DNA of 64,000 bases, taken from Gentiana macrophylla. Its lineage: Eukaryota > Streptophyta > Magnoliopsida > Gentianales > Gentianaceae. Below are positions 32,757-45,057 of the stretch, piece after piece. Each line of letters begins with the position of its first letter. Position 1 is the first letter of the stretch. Under the pieces are notes generated by a model. That model worked only from the letters and a program-made list of their open reading frames with translations, was not told the origin of the DNA and searched no databases. Both the position numbers and the translations under genes were made by a program. The stretch lies in the NCBI GenBank assembly GCA_026214975.1, contig JAOBSW010000820.1:62001-126000 (forward strand), in the 5' to 3' direction.

Positions 32757-32758
<2 letters not shown>
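31862..32758. other. Low-copy intergenic sequence; no gene seen
   Basis: AT-rich, with a short direct repeat CTCGATATCAATAAATA (near 32580 and 32630). It forms the downstream side of the AP2/ERF gene. Confidence 0.5.

Positions 32759-32844
<86 letters not shown>
32759..32844. repeat. (TA)n microsatellite plus 41-base T run
   Basis: TA repeat to about 32793, then an uninterrupted T tract 32804-32844, about 85 bp beyond the stop of the AP2/ERF gene. Confidence 0.95.
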
Positions 32845-32929
32845 CAAAGCAACTCATCCGGTTCGGTTGATCGTGAATATCTTTCTTTTAAGTAAACAAA
32901 ATAACATAAACTTATCATTTTATAAAAGT

Positions 32930-33631
32930 CTAGTAGCTTTCCCACAAAAATGGCTCCTCAAGCCGGGAAAACAAATCATCGCCGCCGGCGGTTTGCCATG
33001 ATGAACGGTGCTTATAGTATTTATCCATACAATCTCCCATTCCGTCAATGCAAAGATCAGGTAGATCGAAAACCGCATCATCATCATCATTATCATCATT
33101 ATTGTCATCCACAGAACGAGAAACCGAGGTTTCTTGCAGGTTCATACTGCGACCATGATCTTCTTCGCCGAGGAATGTGGCTGCGGCCGCCAAGACGGCG
33201 GCTGCTTGAATGTCTTTCGGCGAAGAAGAAACTGGATGCGGAAGTCGATGGGCTAAATGTGGGAAATTAAGGACTGCTGATTGACCTTTGATTGCTAAAG
33301 CTGCTACATCATGTGCCCTTGCTGCCATTTCTGCTGTTGCATAAGTCCCTAGCCAGACTCTTGTTTTCTTTCGAGGTTGCCGGATTTCCGATACCCAACG
33401 GCCCCAACTCCGCTTTCTAACGCCGGTATATGTAGGATGGTTTTCCAGGTTCTTTTTGGTTTTATCACCATTTTCTTCAGCTTGAGAGTTGATGGTTTTT
33501 GGGGTTCTTGCATTCTTATTGGAGAGAGTTGAAGAGAAGGAGGAGGAGGAAAAGGTGGTTGTGGTGGTGGTGGTGGTGGGAGATAAAGACAAGTTGTAAT
33601 CTTTATCAAGAATGTTTATGTTTTGGTCCAT
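32930..33631 (-). CDS. AP2/ERF-domain transcription factor, DREB type (A-4-like)
   Basis: A single uninterrupted 233-codon frame, the only clearly intact gene here. Residues 1-66 are Ser/Thr-rich with a poly-Thr run. The AP2/ERF DNA-binding domain spans about 67-125: [53 protein letters not shown]. Position 14 of the domain is Val (DREB-like); position 19 is Gln rather than Glu; Thr replaces the usual Arg in the YRG start. An Ala-rich helix follows ([14 protein letters not shown]), then an Asp-rich stretch, DLPDL (188-192) and a C-terminal FLWESY, all as seen in DREB A-4 (TINY/HARDY-like) proteins with acidic activation regions. It would bind DRE/CRT-type promoter elements in the nucleus, probably in stress or growth control. 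A TATA box lies about 90 bp upstream. The absence of introns is normal for the family. Confidence 0.95.
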   Translation of the reverse strand: MDQNINILDKDYNLSLSPTTTTTTTTFSSSSFSSTLSNKNARTPKTINSQAEENGDKTKKNLENHPTYTGVRKRSWGRWVSEIRQPRKKTRVWLGTYATAEMAARAHDVAALAIKGQSAVLNFPHLAHRLPHPVSSSPKDIQAAAVLAAAATFLGEEDHGRSMNLQETSVSRSVDDNNDDNDDDDAVFDLPDLCIDGMGDCMDKYYKHRSSWQTAGGDDLFSRLEEPFLWESY

Positions 33632-33717
33632 GAGAGGATTGTCTTGTGGTGGGTAGAAGAGGAACGTAAGAATACAATTGCAAGGAATTCTTAGGATTCT
33701 TACAATATTTTTGTTGG

Positions 33718-33728
33718 TTTATATAAAG
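33718..33728 (-). promoter_or_regulatory. TATA box of the AP2/ERF gene
   Basis: Minus strand reads CTTTATATAAA about 87-97 bp upstream of the ATG at 33631, giving a short 5' UTR. Position and sequence fit a plant core promoter; no transcript data. Confidence 0.6.
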
Positions 33729-34057
33729 TAGGAAAATGTCATAGGAAGTCACTTTTTACCTTATTTTTTATTTACCATAATGTATAACTCATTGTTCACG
33801 AGGATTATCATAAACAATGTTACACAAGTATCTTAAATGAATTGTGTAAAAATATGTTACATTAATCATTAGCATTACCAAATAATAAAAAGTGAAATAT
33901 TATTTTTCCAATAAAATCGCTACATAATAAATGTTACAAAACACTTTTAATGACATTACAATATCTGAGTTTAAAAAGAAAGAAAATTTACAACACATAC
34001 TCTATCTTTTACAGTAAACAAATTTTAGAAAATTTCATTTATCCTACTAAAGAAATT
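33729..34057. other. Upstream region of the AP2/ERF gene
   Basis: AT-rich. No DRE, ABRE or G-box core (CACGTG) was noticed. Nothing else recognised. Confidence 0.3.
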
Positions 34058-35208
<1,151 letters not shown>

Positions 35209-35210
35209 TA

Positions 35211-35472
35211 TTCTCTTCGTTTCAAAATAACTGAGATAATTGTCGAAAATACGCATATTAAGGATGTGAATTAATGATTTAATTTGAATGTTAAATTGAC
35301 TAAAAAACTCTTAGTTTATAATTAATGCAATGTTGTATTTATTCTCTCTCCTTAATAAATAATGATAGATGTGGAAAAACATAATAAATCCTACATTGAA
35401 AATGTAAATGGCTCAGTTATTTTGAAACAAATCTTTTTAGTAACTGTCTCAGTTATTTCGAAACGGAAGGAG
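35211..35472. mobile_element. Stowaway-like MITE (about 262 bp)
   Basis: Left end TTCTCTTCGTTTCAAAATAA continuing CTGAG and right end CTCAGTTATTTCGAAACGG followed by AAGGAGTA are inverted repeats of about 26 bp with a few mismatches. TA flanks both sides, as for Tc1/mariner-type Stowaway elements. Non-coding. Confidence 0.75.
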
Positions 35473-35616
35473 TATTATATACTAGGAAATGGATTGTATT
35501 GATTGGAGCTAATGTTGTTGAATTATCATTATTATACAAAAAGTATGTAATTATGGTTGATATGCGTTGTATGTTTTAATTCTACTAGGCAAACCTTTAT
35601 TTTTCTTTAGGGTAGA

Positions 35617-37403
35617 TGTTGGGAGATTTTGCATCATTAAAACAAAAGAAAATTTATAAACCTATACTACCATGCAAAACTACTCCTAAACGGCCGAATA
35701 ATAGGGTAGTTGCTAGTAAAGTTGGATAAAGACGGTATCGATCCTCAGGAAAAGGGCTATTGAATCTAGCTTATTAATTCTTCTTTATTAACCTAAACCT
35801 AAACTAAAACGGAAAATAAACTGGACAGAGGATTGTTAATCCAAAGCCAGGAAGGATAATTGCGGACAAAATAAATAAAACTACATCTACGAAAACAGTA
35901 AAACTAACTAACAACTGAACAAACATGAACAAACCATGATCAACCTATTCCCAACAACCATCACCCCACCGAAATCAACAAGATAGACAAACATTCATTC
36001 ATTAGTTATCTTGGATTATTATCTTTTCTAATGAAGCGTTTTCTCTTCCGATTTATCACGCCATTAATTAGTTTACCTTCCGGTCTTAACTAATATCGAT
36101 ACAAATCAAAGATATGGATTAAATCCTAATCTAACAACCTTATCCCTCAACTTCCATTTGTTGGAATAATTATTGTCAATCTCCCTCACGATAATCTAAT
36201 GAATTTATTAACTTCCGTTATCTAAATTCGATTAACATACGGCATCTCAAAACATGAAAGAAAACAAGAACAACGTAATGAAATAAACACATGAAAAATC
36301 TTATCTTTCCGGTAACGATAATTTCCCTCAATTCAAATCTAGGATAATCTTGCATCGAATTAATTCTAATTGTGGTTCTCTCGTAAACCTAGATATTTAA
36401 TCTATGAACTTTCGTTATGTATAGATTAAAAACCTAATCTTTCCTATGGTGATCTAAACTACACCGACTTCCGTCATACGGTAGCATCAACAAGCAATAA
36501 TCTTCCGATATAAATTGCACGATACAAATAATCATAGGAAAAGAAACAATTGAACTAAAACTTACAAAATCATCCATGAAAAGAAATAAAAGTGCTGCTG
36601 AAAAGAAGCTTCACAAAGCTGTCCATGGCTGCCTTTCATCATGCTCGAACAAGAAAAGAAAAGCGAACGAAATAAAACCTAATCTAACTTGCCACCCCAG
36701 CCTCCCAAAAGGAATTTTGGGCGACTAAGGTTGCTCTCTTATGATTGGGGATCAATAGGAGTCGAAAATATATGTTTTAGGGTTGAAAACGAGCTGTATT
36801 TATAGGGAAAAGTAAGGCGGTTTCGGCTCGCTGGTGGCGGACGCCCGTCCGGTATTATGGACGCTCGTCTAGCTGCCCTGGAACAGCTTCTGAACTTGTA
36901 ACGCTCATATCTCGGGCCTCGTAAGTCGTAATCGAGTGATTCAAAATCCTGTAGAATCCTCTCTTCAAGCCCTACAACTCTTATCTTGAGGTCCAGAGTA
37001 AAATCGGTTGTTATCATATCAAGAACTGCGTTGCAAGGTCGTCACTACTCGGAATCCTGATTTTCCGACATTTATCTTGCTTGATTTCTTTCCTTATATC
37101 TTTCAATCTTCCATAACTTTGATTGATCCTTTCCAAGCACGAATTTGGCTCTCTAAAATCCTCTCTTCCATCATCAATGAGTATCTACAACAATAGGAAA
37201 ACATACCAAAGCGTAACGTATTTCCAAAATAACATAAAATCATCATCTAAGCACATAATTCGTTACGTTTTGCAATTAACCTCTTAAAAACATCATTTAC
37301 TAAATATTTCGATATAAAGCCCTACTTCTATGAAAATAATACATATACGGGGGAAATTGATATAAAATATATCTATAAAAATCATACAATTTGACCCTGA
37401 ACA
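35617..37403 (-). repeat. 3' LTR of the non-autonomous element (1787 bp)
   Basis: Differs from the other LTR at small clustered sites, e.g. near 35690, 35825 and 36700. It includes a region (36739-37017) where a minus frame is open in both LTRs, probably not coding. Confidence 0.9.
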
Positions 37404-37417
37404 ACACCCCCACACTT
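37404..37417 (-). other. Polypurine tract of the non-autonomous element
   Basis: Minus strand reads AAGTGTGGGGGTGT directly before the 3' LTR. The adjacent GCTCGGGACGAGC palindrome context (complement of GCTCGTCCCGAGC, 37427-37439) is common at this site in plant gypsy elements. Confidence 0.75.
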
Positions 37418-40076
37418 AAACTTTTGCTCGTCCCGAGCAAAACAAAACAAGAACATACTATCAAAACCCACATAACCTGACACGAGATATAGTCAAAATC
37501 ATGACAAGCTAGTATTCAGCAAATCGACCTCACTCGGTGATGTGTGTGCGAGAACCTACTAAACTTCCACCGATCCTCTCTTGATATAATACATCAAGCA
37601 CTAACAGATTATCCGGTCAACTAAACGAAAACTTGATCTATCTACAAGACTTACCTAACAAAACTAATTACCAAGAACATAGTAACCAACTCACAATTAA
37701 ACTCCTTTACTTAGTACCAAGAAAATACCTCTCGGTCTCTACTGGTTTAGATCAACTTGACTTAGAGTTCCAAAAGCGACATTTTATATTTTATATTTCC
37801 TATCGTCGCGTCTCAAAAGTATAACACACTCCCTACATTAGAGGCGGTCACCCCGAGATCACTCAATCCCCTCATTGTCCAAGGTAAACCACACTCCCCA
37901 TTTGGGGCAGTATCCAAATGGACTCGAGGTGATAGTTACAAACAAAATTCCCGCAAAGAAATTTTATTCATTTATTTCTATTTATAGATATATATATTTT
38001 TATATTTTTCAAACTCTTCGGAAACTCGCGGTCAAATATTATTTCTAACACATTCAAGACTCTCAAAGTTCTCAAAAACACTAAGGTCTTGAGATTCTAA
38101 GCGTGAGTATAGCACAAGTTCTTAACTTTCATTAATGCTAAATAAGTGTTATCTGCGTGATCGAGAATTAACTTTCCTTTAACTAACCGGAAACTATTCT
38201 ATATTTGGCTCTTCATCTAATAGGTTCGTGAAATGAAGGTTCAAGTGAGTATCGATCTACTAAACCTATTCTTAGAACATGATATGACTACTGATAACAA
38301 CTAAAGGGTGCCAAATTATAAAACTAGTATGCAATTGAAATGTTACTCGGGACGAAACAAAAATTTGAAAATTAAGTGCTTTTCATATAAATACTAAAAA
38401 TATGAGCAAATGACTGTAGATACACATAAACCATCTATTCCCTTCCCCACACTTAGATTGCAACTTGTCCTCAAGTTGTGCAGAATGAAAAAGAAAAAGA
38501 AAACTTAGCTGATTCGTTGTTTGAAAGGGAGCTATTCTGGAAGTGGGTCGACCTCACCCATAAATGCTCGACGAATCCATGGATCGTGGACCATCCATCG
38601 GAAAAAGCGAAATCGTCTCTGACACAAGCGCTAATATCTCGCACACTTGAAAAACACGGAAGTATCTCGGGACAAGGGGAATATAATATATAAAGCACAA
38701 GAAAGGAAGTCAGAGAATTTTGATTAAGCTCAAATAAAGATGGAACATATACATGAAATATTACAAAATAGTAGGCTAGGTGCAACTATATGAAAATGCA
38801 TTACAATGCAATCTACGTGAAAAATCCTAAAAATAAAATAAAAACGAGGTAGTATTACGGAAACCGACAGTTAACTACACTCAAAAAAAATAAAAGAAAA
38901 AATAGAAAAACAATGCAACTATATGAAATGCAACTAAATGAAATGCATTTATATGACATGCAAAAAGAAAATAAAATAAAAGAAAGAAAACTAGCCCACT
39001 ATATGCAACACGACATATATATAAACGTCTACCACATAATGACAGGTTACGATAAACGCATGTCTGTCATCCACTAGTGCCGACGCGCCTTAAGACTTAT
39101 CGAAAGTGATAGACTTATGAAAACCAACAGTCATCTATCTAAACAGGTATAACTCATAAGATGCAATGGTAGCATTACGAAAACCGACAGTAGCTACCCA
39201 TATGAGTTACATAAACAATAAGAAAGCACATAAGTCTTAAAAGCTTAAAAGATTCATCGGAGCGGTATGTAGCATACGGGAACCGACATTAGCTACTAAT
39301 TAACCATAAGAACAGTTATAGCTTACGAGAACCGACAGTCACTATAACTTGCATAGATGAATCATATATAAAGAATTGATCAATTATCTAACATGGATTC
39401 ATAGATGGAAAGGTAAAAACATATAAGTTCAGGGCATCTATGTAAAAATCAATTAGCCACAGAAGCTCGAATCAAAAATCCACATCAAATAAAAGCATTG
39501 AAAATAAAATCAAGAAAGTTAGAACACGGATCAAGCGTCCCATCGATCGACGGGCGTTCACCTCAAAATGCAAGACCTTTGGACGGCGTTCATCCAAACA
39601 AACGCTCGTTTGACTTGAAAACCGGCGAACGGGCGTTCGTAAAGTATAGACGCCGTCTGGTCCTTCAAACCGTAACGAGTTGAAACTTTTTCGACGAACG
39701 AACGTCCATCCAACCAGGCGCCGGTTACGCAGATGTTAGTAGTGCGCGACGGGCGTTCACTTACGTGAACGCCGTTCATCATCGAATTTGCACGTAAAGC
39801 AAAGCAGGAAAACACGAAACCCTAATTATCCTAAACAAAATCATCACAGCAGCCTTATCAAATTAAGCACAGGGGTTAGACTAGGTAACACATAAACATA
39901 TAAACTTCACGGAAAACAAGTTGAGTAAAAAACTTTTGCACATTCTTAACCTAACGGTCATCGAAACACGGCAAAATAAAAACTCTCAACTTGGTATGCG
40001 CTACTTTTATTAAAAACGAAAAAAATAAACGTAACAAAATCGAGAACTAACAAGACTAGATTCAACATGACACCTA
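37418..40076 (-). other. Internal region of the non-autonomous element, non-coding
   Basis: No conserved retroelement domain in any frame. Short frames at 38471-38785 and 39498-39815 lack motifs. From 39520 to 39780 the sequence repeats ACGGGCGTTC/GAACGCC-type words in both orientations. The region 38849-39363 is described separately. Confidence 0.6.
38849..39363 (-). ncRNA. Candidate structured RNA module: six hairpins with a shared loop
   Basis: Hairpins at 38849-38878, 39039-39070, 39108-39139, 39168-39198, 39269-39296 and 39314-39349 share a loop near TTACGRRAACCGACAGT. Their stems differ but all pair: GTAGT/ACTAC, ATGACAG/CTGTCAT, GATAGA/TCTATC, GGTAGC/GCTACC, GTAGC/GCTAC, AGTTATAG/CTATAACT. 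Longer stems enclose them: TTAAGACTTAT (39090-39100) with 39230-39240, TAACTCATA (39150-39158) with 39201-39209, and GATTCATC (39251-39258) with 39356-39363. The element reads on the minus strand, but either strand can fold. The pattern suggests selection on structure. Role unknown; packaging or dimerisation of the element RNA is one possibility. Confidence 0.5.
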
Positions 40077-40094
40077 TTCCCGGCAACGGCGCCA
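40077..40094 (-). other. Primer-binding site (tRNA-Asp type)
   Basis: Minus strand reads TGGCGCCGTTGCCGGGAA, the site typical of Athila/Tat-like plant gypsy elements, four bases from the LTR. Confidence 0.85.
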
Positions 40095-40098
40095 CTTT

Positions 40099-41883
40099 TG
40101 TTGGGGAGATTTTGCATCATTAAAACAAAAGAAAATTTATAAACCTATACTACCATGCAAAACTACCTCTAACCGCCGAATACCGGGTAGTTGCTAGTAA
40201 AGTTGGATAAGCACGGGTATCGATCCTCGAGGAAAAGGGCTATTGAATCTAGCTTATTAATTCTTCTTTATTAACCTAAACCTAAACTAAAACGGAAAAT
40301 AAACCGATGAGAGGATTGTTAATCCAAAGCCGGGAAGGATAATTATGCGGACAAAATAAATAAAACTACATCTACTAAAAACAAGAAACTAACTAACAAC
40401 CGAACAAACATGAACAAACCATGATCAACCTATTCCCAACAACCATCACCCCACGAAATCAACAAGATAGACAAACATTCATTCATTAGTTATCTTGGAT
40501 TATTATCTTTCTAATGAAGCGTTTTCTCTTCCGATTTATCACGCCATTAATTAGTTTACCTTCCGGTCTTAACTAATATCGATACAAATCAAAGATATGG
40601 ATTAAATCCTAATCTAACAACCTTATCCTCAACTTCCATTTGTTGGAATAATTATTGTCAATCTCCTCACGATAATCTAATGAATTTATTAACTTCCGTT
40701 ATCTAAATTCGATTAACATACGGCATCTCAAAACATGAAAGAAAACAAGAACAACGTAATGAAATAAACACATGAAAAATCTTATCTTTCCGGTAACGAT
40801 AATTTCCTCAATTCAAATCTAGGATAATCTTGCATCGAATTAATTCTAATTGTGGTTCTCTCGTAAACCTAGATATTTAATCTATGAACTTTCGTTATGT
40901 ATAGATTAAAAACCTAATCTTTCCTATGGTGATCTAAACTACACCGACTTCCGTCATACGGTAGCATCAACAAGCAATAATCTTCCGATATAAATTGCAC
41001 GATACAAATAATCATAGGAAAAGAAACAATTGAACTAAAACTTACAAAATCATCCATGAAAAGAAATAAAAGTGCTGCTGAAAAGAAGCTTCACAAAGCT
41101 GTCCATGGCTGCCTTTCATCATGCTCGAACAAGAAAAGAAAACGAACGAAATAAAACCTAATCTAACTTGCCACCCCAAATTTCCCCAAAAAATTTTGGG
41201 CGACTAAGGTTGCTCTCTTATGATTGGGGATCAATAGGAGTCGAAAATATATGTTTTAGGGTTGAAAACGAGCTGTATTTATAGGGAAAAGTAAGGCGGT
41301 TTCGGCTCAGTCGGTGGCGGACGCCCGTCCGGTATTATGGACGCTCGTCTAGCTGCCCTGGAACAGCTTCTGAACTTGTAACGCTCATATCTCGGGCCTC
41401 GTAAGTCGTAATCGAGTGATTCAAAATCCTGTAGAATCCTCTCTTCAAGCCCTACAACTCTTATCTTGAGGTCCAGAGTAAAATCGGTTGTTATCATATC
41501 AAGAACTGCGTTGCAAGGTCGTCACTACTCGGAATCCTGATTTTCCGACATTTATCTTGCTTGATTTCTTTCCTTATATCTTTCAATCTTCCATAACTTT
41601 GATTGATCCTTTCCAAGCACGAATTTGGCTCTCTAAAATCCTCTCTTCCATCATCAATGAGTATCTACAACAATAGGAAAACATACCAAAGCGTAACGTA
41701 TTTCCAAAATAACATAAAATCATCATCTAAGCACATAATTCGTTACGTTTTTGCAATTAACCTCTTAAAAACATCATTTACTAAATATTTCGATATAAAG
41801 CCCTACTTCTATGAAAATAATACATATAATGGGAAATTGATATAAAATATATCTATAAAAATCATACAATTTGACCCTGAACA
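40099..41883 (-). repeat. 5' LTR of the non-autonomous element (1785 bp)
   Basis: Paired with 35617-37403, same ends, followed by the GTAGA duplication. Confidence 0.9.
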
Positions 41884-41888
41884 GTAGA

Positions 41889-43060
41889 TGCAACTTTATT
41901 ACACCAAATCGGCTAGACATGCATCAAGTACATCCTATGGTGGGTGTGAGCCTCAAGTAATAAGGCCATGAGCAGATATGCCTACTTGGGCAAGACAAAG
42001 AGCTAGCCTATTGTCACTACGTTTAATAAAGAAAAAGGAGCAGTGGGCAAAGGCTTTTGCAAGGCATAAACAATCAAGAACTAGGCAAAATGAGTGAGGA
42101 TAAGTCTAGAGTCGGGGACTTCAGACGTTGAATGTAGGGCAAGGAGTCCGATTCGAGGATGATACTACGAAGCCCCAAAGAAAATGCTATGCAGAAAGCT
42201 TGGAGGATGGCTGAGAGCTCTAGGGTTTAGGGTTTGAGAGAGAAACTGGAGAATTTCGCCATTTCTGCTACGGACAACGACACAAATTGAAGCCGCGTTC
42301 TCTGTGATGGAAGCATCAATGTTGATTTTGAAACTATCGGGACTTGGAGGAGTACGTCCAAGTGTCGGGCCAGATAGTGGATGGACTATGTGAGAGGGGG
42401 ACTTTAACGCCCCAATGAATTCCGCAGCTTCCTCCGCATTGTTGATGAGGAAGCCGATGTTAAGATCAAGGTTTTCAAAGACTTTTGCGCACCGCGATTT
42501 CCAAATGTACCAAAGATTACGTGGTAATGATGATAGCAGCTTCTTCAGTTTCTCCATTGATGGCGTCCAAAAAGCCGGCAAAACCACTTGATCGACGAAG
42601 GGCTTGCAAAACACGCAGATTATTCATAGTTCTCGACACCTTTTTTGGGTATTTCGCCTTCGAAGAGAGCGTGTTTTATATTTTCCATGTGATAGTCACA
42701 AATGGAACATGATTCATTGCCATTCCGCGATGCGACAGTGAGGAGGCAACTGAGAGATTGTCTTGGAGGCAACACCAGACAAAGTGGCATATACGCGGAC
42801 GGACTTTTAAGCTCCAGCATTGACGCCAAGTTCAGTTTGCATGGGTAGATGAAGAGGCCCGACTTTCAGCCATTTCTGGATGGTAAAGTTGAGACGCAAG
42901 CTTGTATCCGGACTTTACGGTGTAATTTCCTCTTCGATCAAAATGCCATATTATATCATCACCGTGGTTTCCCGTAGGCAAAGGTATGTTAAGAATTATC
43001 AGGCAAACCTTTTGATAACTAATTTTTTGGTAAGATTTTTTATTGCTATTTACCATTACA
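41889..43060 (-). pseudogene. LINE (non-LTR retrotransposon) ORF2 3' end: zinc-binding and RNase H-like region
   Basis: Minus strand. Frame 43056-42832 contains ILNIPLPTGNHGDDIIWHFD followed by RRGNYTVKSGYKLA, the segment after the reverse transcriptase in plant LINEs. Frame 42829-42620 covers the zf-RVT region (CSICDYHMENIKH), broken by frame changes. Frame 42614-42165 has LPRNLWYIWKSR and then PDSFKINIDASI, VVVRSRNGEIL, the beginning of the RNase H-like domain. The reverse transcriptase and endonuclease are absent and the 3' side is interrupted by the LTR element at GTAGA. The protein would copy LINE RNA by target-primed reverse transcription; this copy is dead. Confidence 0.8.
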
Positions 43061-43222
43061 TTTATATATGAATAATTTGAGAAGTACTAGTAATTTTCTC
43101 GGCATGTTAGTGTTTGATTTTCGTAATTAACTTGTGATAAATTTAGTCATAAATAAATTACATTTATAATCGGTCTTTATATCCCATTCTCCCATTTTCT
43201 TTATCATATAAAATAATCAGTG

Positions 43223-43223
<1 letters not shown>

Positions 43224-43256
<33 letters not shown>
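43224..43256. repeat. 33-base T run
   Basis: Uninterrupted T tract, 160 bp right of the LINE fragment, possibly a retroposon tail or simple repeat. Confidence 0.9.
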
Positions 43257-43257
<1 letters not shown>

Positions 43258-43512
43258 TTGAGAAACTTTAATAAGTGCTTTTACTTTCTTAAATTAATGG
43301 CGAACAAATAAAAAACTAAAAGCCATGTGACACTGAAACAATAATATATATCATTGTCCTTGTTAATCTATAGGGTGAAGTGTCAATTCATATCATATAC
43401 ATGACTTATTGACATGGCTTACTTAATAAAATCTTGAACAATTTGCGCCTCGTTTTTGTATTTTTTTTAATATTTTTTAACTTGAGCCTCGTTTTTGTAT
43501 TTGAATTAAAAA

Positions 43513-44181
43513 GGGAAACTTGAGAAAATACAGTTAAAAAGTAAAAAAAAATTGTGTGGTATGCCCCGTAAATAGTGTATTGAAATCTATGCTTTGGTAG
43601 TATTTCGGTAGATTTTGCGCAGCACGCTACGTAAATTCGTGGGTTTTCGGTAGCCGTAAAATAAAGTGTCACTGATTAAAAAAAGAATAAAAAATATTCA
43701 CCCACCTAAATGCTACTTAAAAGTGACTCATTGTTAATAACTTGGTTTTCGATAACCGTGTACGTGATCTTACCTACTCAAATCCTACTTAAATCCCACG
43801 TAAACGCGACGTATTTTCAAATCCTGCTCAAATCATTTTTATGAAGAACATATGAAGTCCAAAGGTCAATTTTTTTCAACTTTTGAATAGTTCTTATGAA
43901 TACGCAATGTTTACGTGGGTTTTGAGTAGGTTAGCTGATTTACACGGCTACCAAAACCAGGTTGTTAACAATGAGTCACGTTTACATAGCATTTTAGTAG
44001 GTTTTGTGTAGGTAATTTTAATCAAGAAGACTGTATTTTATGGTTAACTAAAACCACGAATTCACGTGGCGGGCTATGCAAAACCTATCGAAATACTACC
44101 AAAGCATAAATTTTTATAGACTATCTACGCGGTATACCATACAAAATTTTTACTTTTTAAGCATATTTTCTCAGGTTTCCC
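43513..44181. mobile_element. Foldback transposon with arms of about 300 bp and 8-bp target duplication
   Basis: Left arm from GGGAAACTTGAGAAAATA and right arm ending TATTTTCTCAGGTTTCCC are imperfect inverted repeats over most of the element. Matched blocks include TATGCTTTGGTAGTATTTCG (left, about 43589) with its complement at about 44090, and ACTCATTGTTAA (left, about 43727) with TTAACAATGAGT (about 43965). ATTAAAAA flanks both ends (43505-43512, 44182-44189). Only about 60 bp separate the arms. No protein is encoded. Confidence 0.85.
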
Positions 44182-44593
44182 ATTAAAAAACTAAATGGTC
44201 ATTGATAAATAAAAGATTCCATATGTCAAGTCTAATACCTACACGATTCTAGTTTGTACAATTAGCTATGATTACTCATCTTTATAATAAAAATATGTTG
44301 AGCCCCAGATTCTTACGTTGGAGAAATTTTTGTGCAGTGTCTCCACACGAATAAAGTTATCATGTAAAAATTTCCTCTTAAATTATCCCGTTATTCAAAC
44401 TTCATAGGTAAATAAATTGAGAATTATATTTCAATAATTTAGATTGCAAATGATACATACATACCATTTTTTGTTGAAAGAAGTCATACATGAAATCGAA
44501 TACAACAACACTGCTTCTTTACCGTTAAGTTATGCCCCGGAGCATCATACTCTTCTTTATAGAACCTATAATGAGTAGTTCTTGTGGGGGCAG

Positions 44594-44706
44594 TAACTCC
44601 ATTTGTGAGTTATACCATATGGTTTATCTGTGCCACACATTTTAATTTTGGATTGAAACTATGTGATTCAGATTAATCATCATGTTGTAACTCCACAAAT
44701 GAAGTA
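44594..44706. mobile_element. Short MITE, copy 1 (about 113 bp)
   Basis: Ends TAACTCCATTTGTG and CTCCACAAATGAAGTA are inverted repeats. The interior (GCCACACATTTTAATTTT and GATTGAAACTATGT) matches copy 2. Confidence 0.65.
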
Positions 44707-45057
44707 TTGGTTGGGCAGAGTAGGGTAAGGTTGGTGCGGGGTGGTAAGGTAAGGTGGGTGGTGGGGTAGGGCTACTTCGCCTAACCCACCTCTTCCACCT
44801 TGTCATACCTTACGTACTCTACCCCACCATACTCTATCACACAGCCCTACTTATCACTTGGTGTATCACTTACTACGTAATTAGTTTAATTTGTTTTACG
44901 TTATAGTCGCGGTAATGAAATGTACGTCTTAATTGCATTCTATTATATTCAATTCTCATTATTTAATTTATTCTATTTTACTCATGTGAAACAAACGTGT
45001 CATTACTATATAAGAATTCCCGTTGGGTGTAAGACTTGTAGGTAAATTATTCTTAGT
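44707..45057. other. Sequence between the two MITEs, with a G-rich/C-rich hairpin
   Basis: 44710-44850 contains GGGTAAGGT-type words on one side and ACCTTAC or TACCCCACC words on the other around GGCTACTTCGCC, so it can fold back. The rest is AT-rich with nothing recognised. Confidence 0.5.

Larger units (their letters stand above)
35617..41883 (-). mobile_element. Complete non-autonomous LTR retrotransposon (Athila/Tat-like signals), 6.27 kb
   Basis: LTRs at 35617-37403 and 40099-41883 are near-identical, both TGTTGG...CTGAACA. GTAGA is duplicated at 35612-35616 and 41884-41888. The primer site beside the right LTR matches tRNA-Asp type, and a purine tract (complement of CACCCCCACACTT) lies beside the left LTR, so the element reads on the minus strand. 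The internal 2.7 kb has no gag, protease, reverse transcriptase or integrase motif. It relies on a partner element. The high LTR similarity suggests a recent insertion. The internal region holds a set of structured hairpins (38849-39363). Confidence 0.9.

Noticed and set aside
32950..33270. Plus-strand ORF opposite the AP2/ERF gene
   Set aside because: It is the antisense shadow of the AP2/ERF coding sequence (the His run mirrors the Asp run).
36739..37017. ORF present in both LTRs (also 41279-41497)
   Set aside because: Its conservation follows from the LTR duplication itself. The C-termini differ by a frameshift and no motif is recognised.
38849..39363. Hammerhead ribozyme
   Set aside because: Hairpins recur, but the CUGAUGA and GAAA core boxes are not found in the right arrangement.
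39498..39815. Overlapping ORFs in the non-autonomous LTR element
   Set aside because: Both strands are open because of repeated ACGGGCGTTC words. No domain and no homologue visible here.
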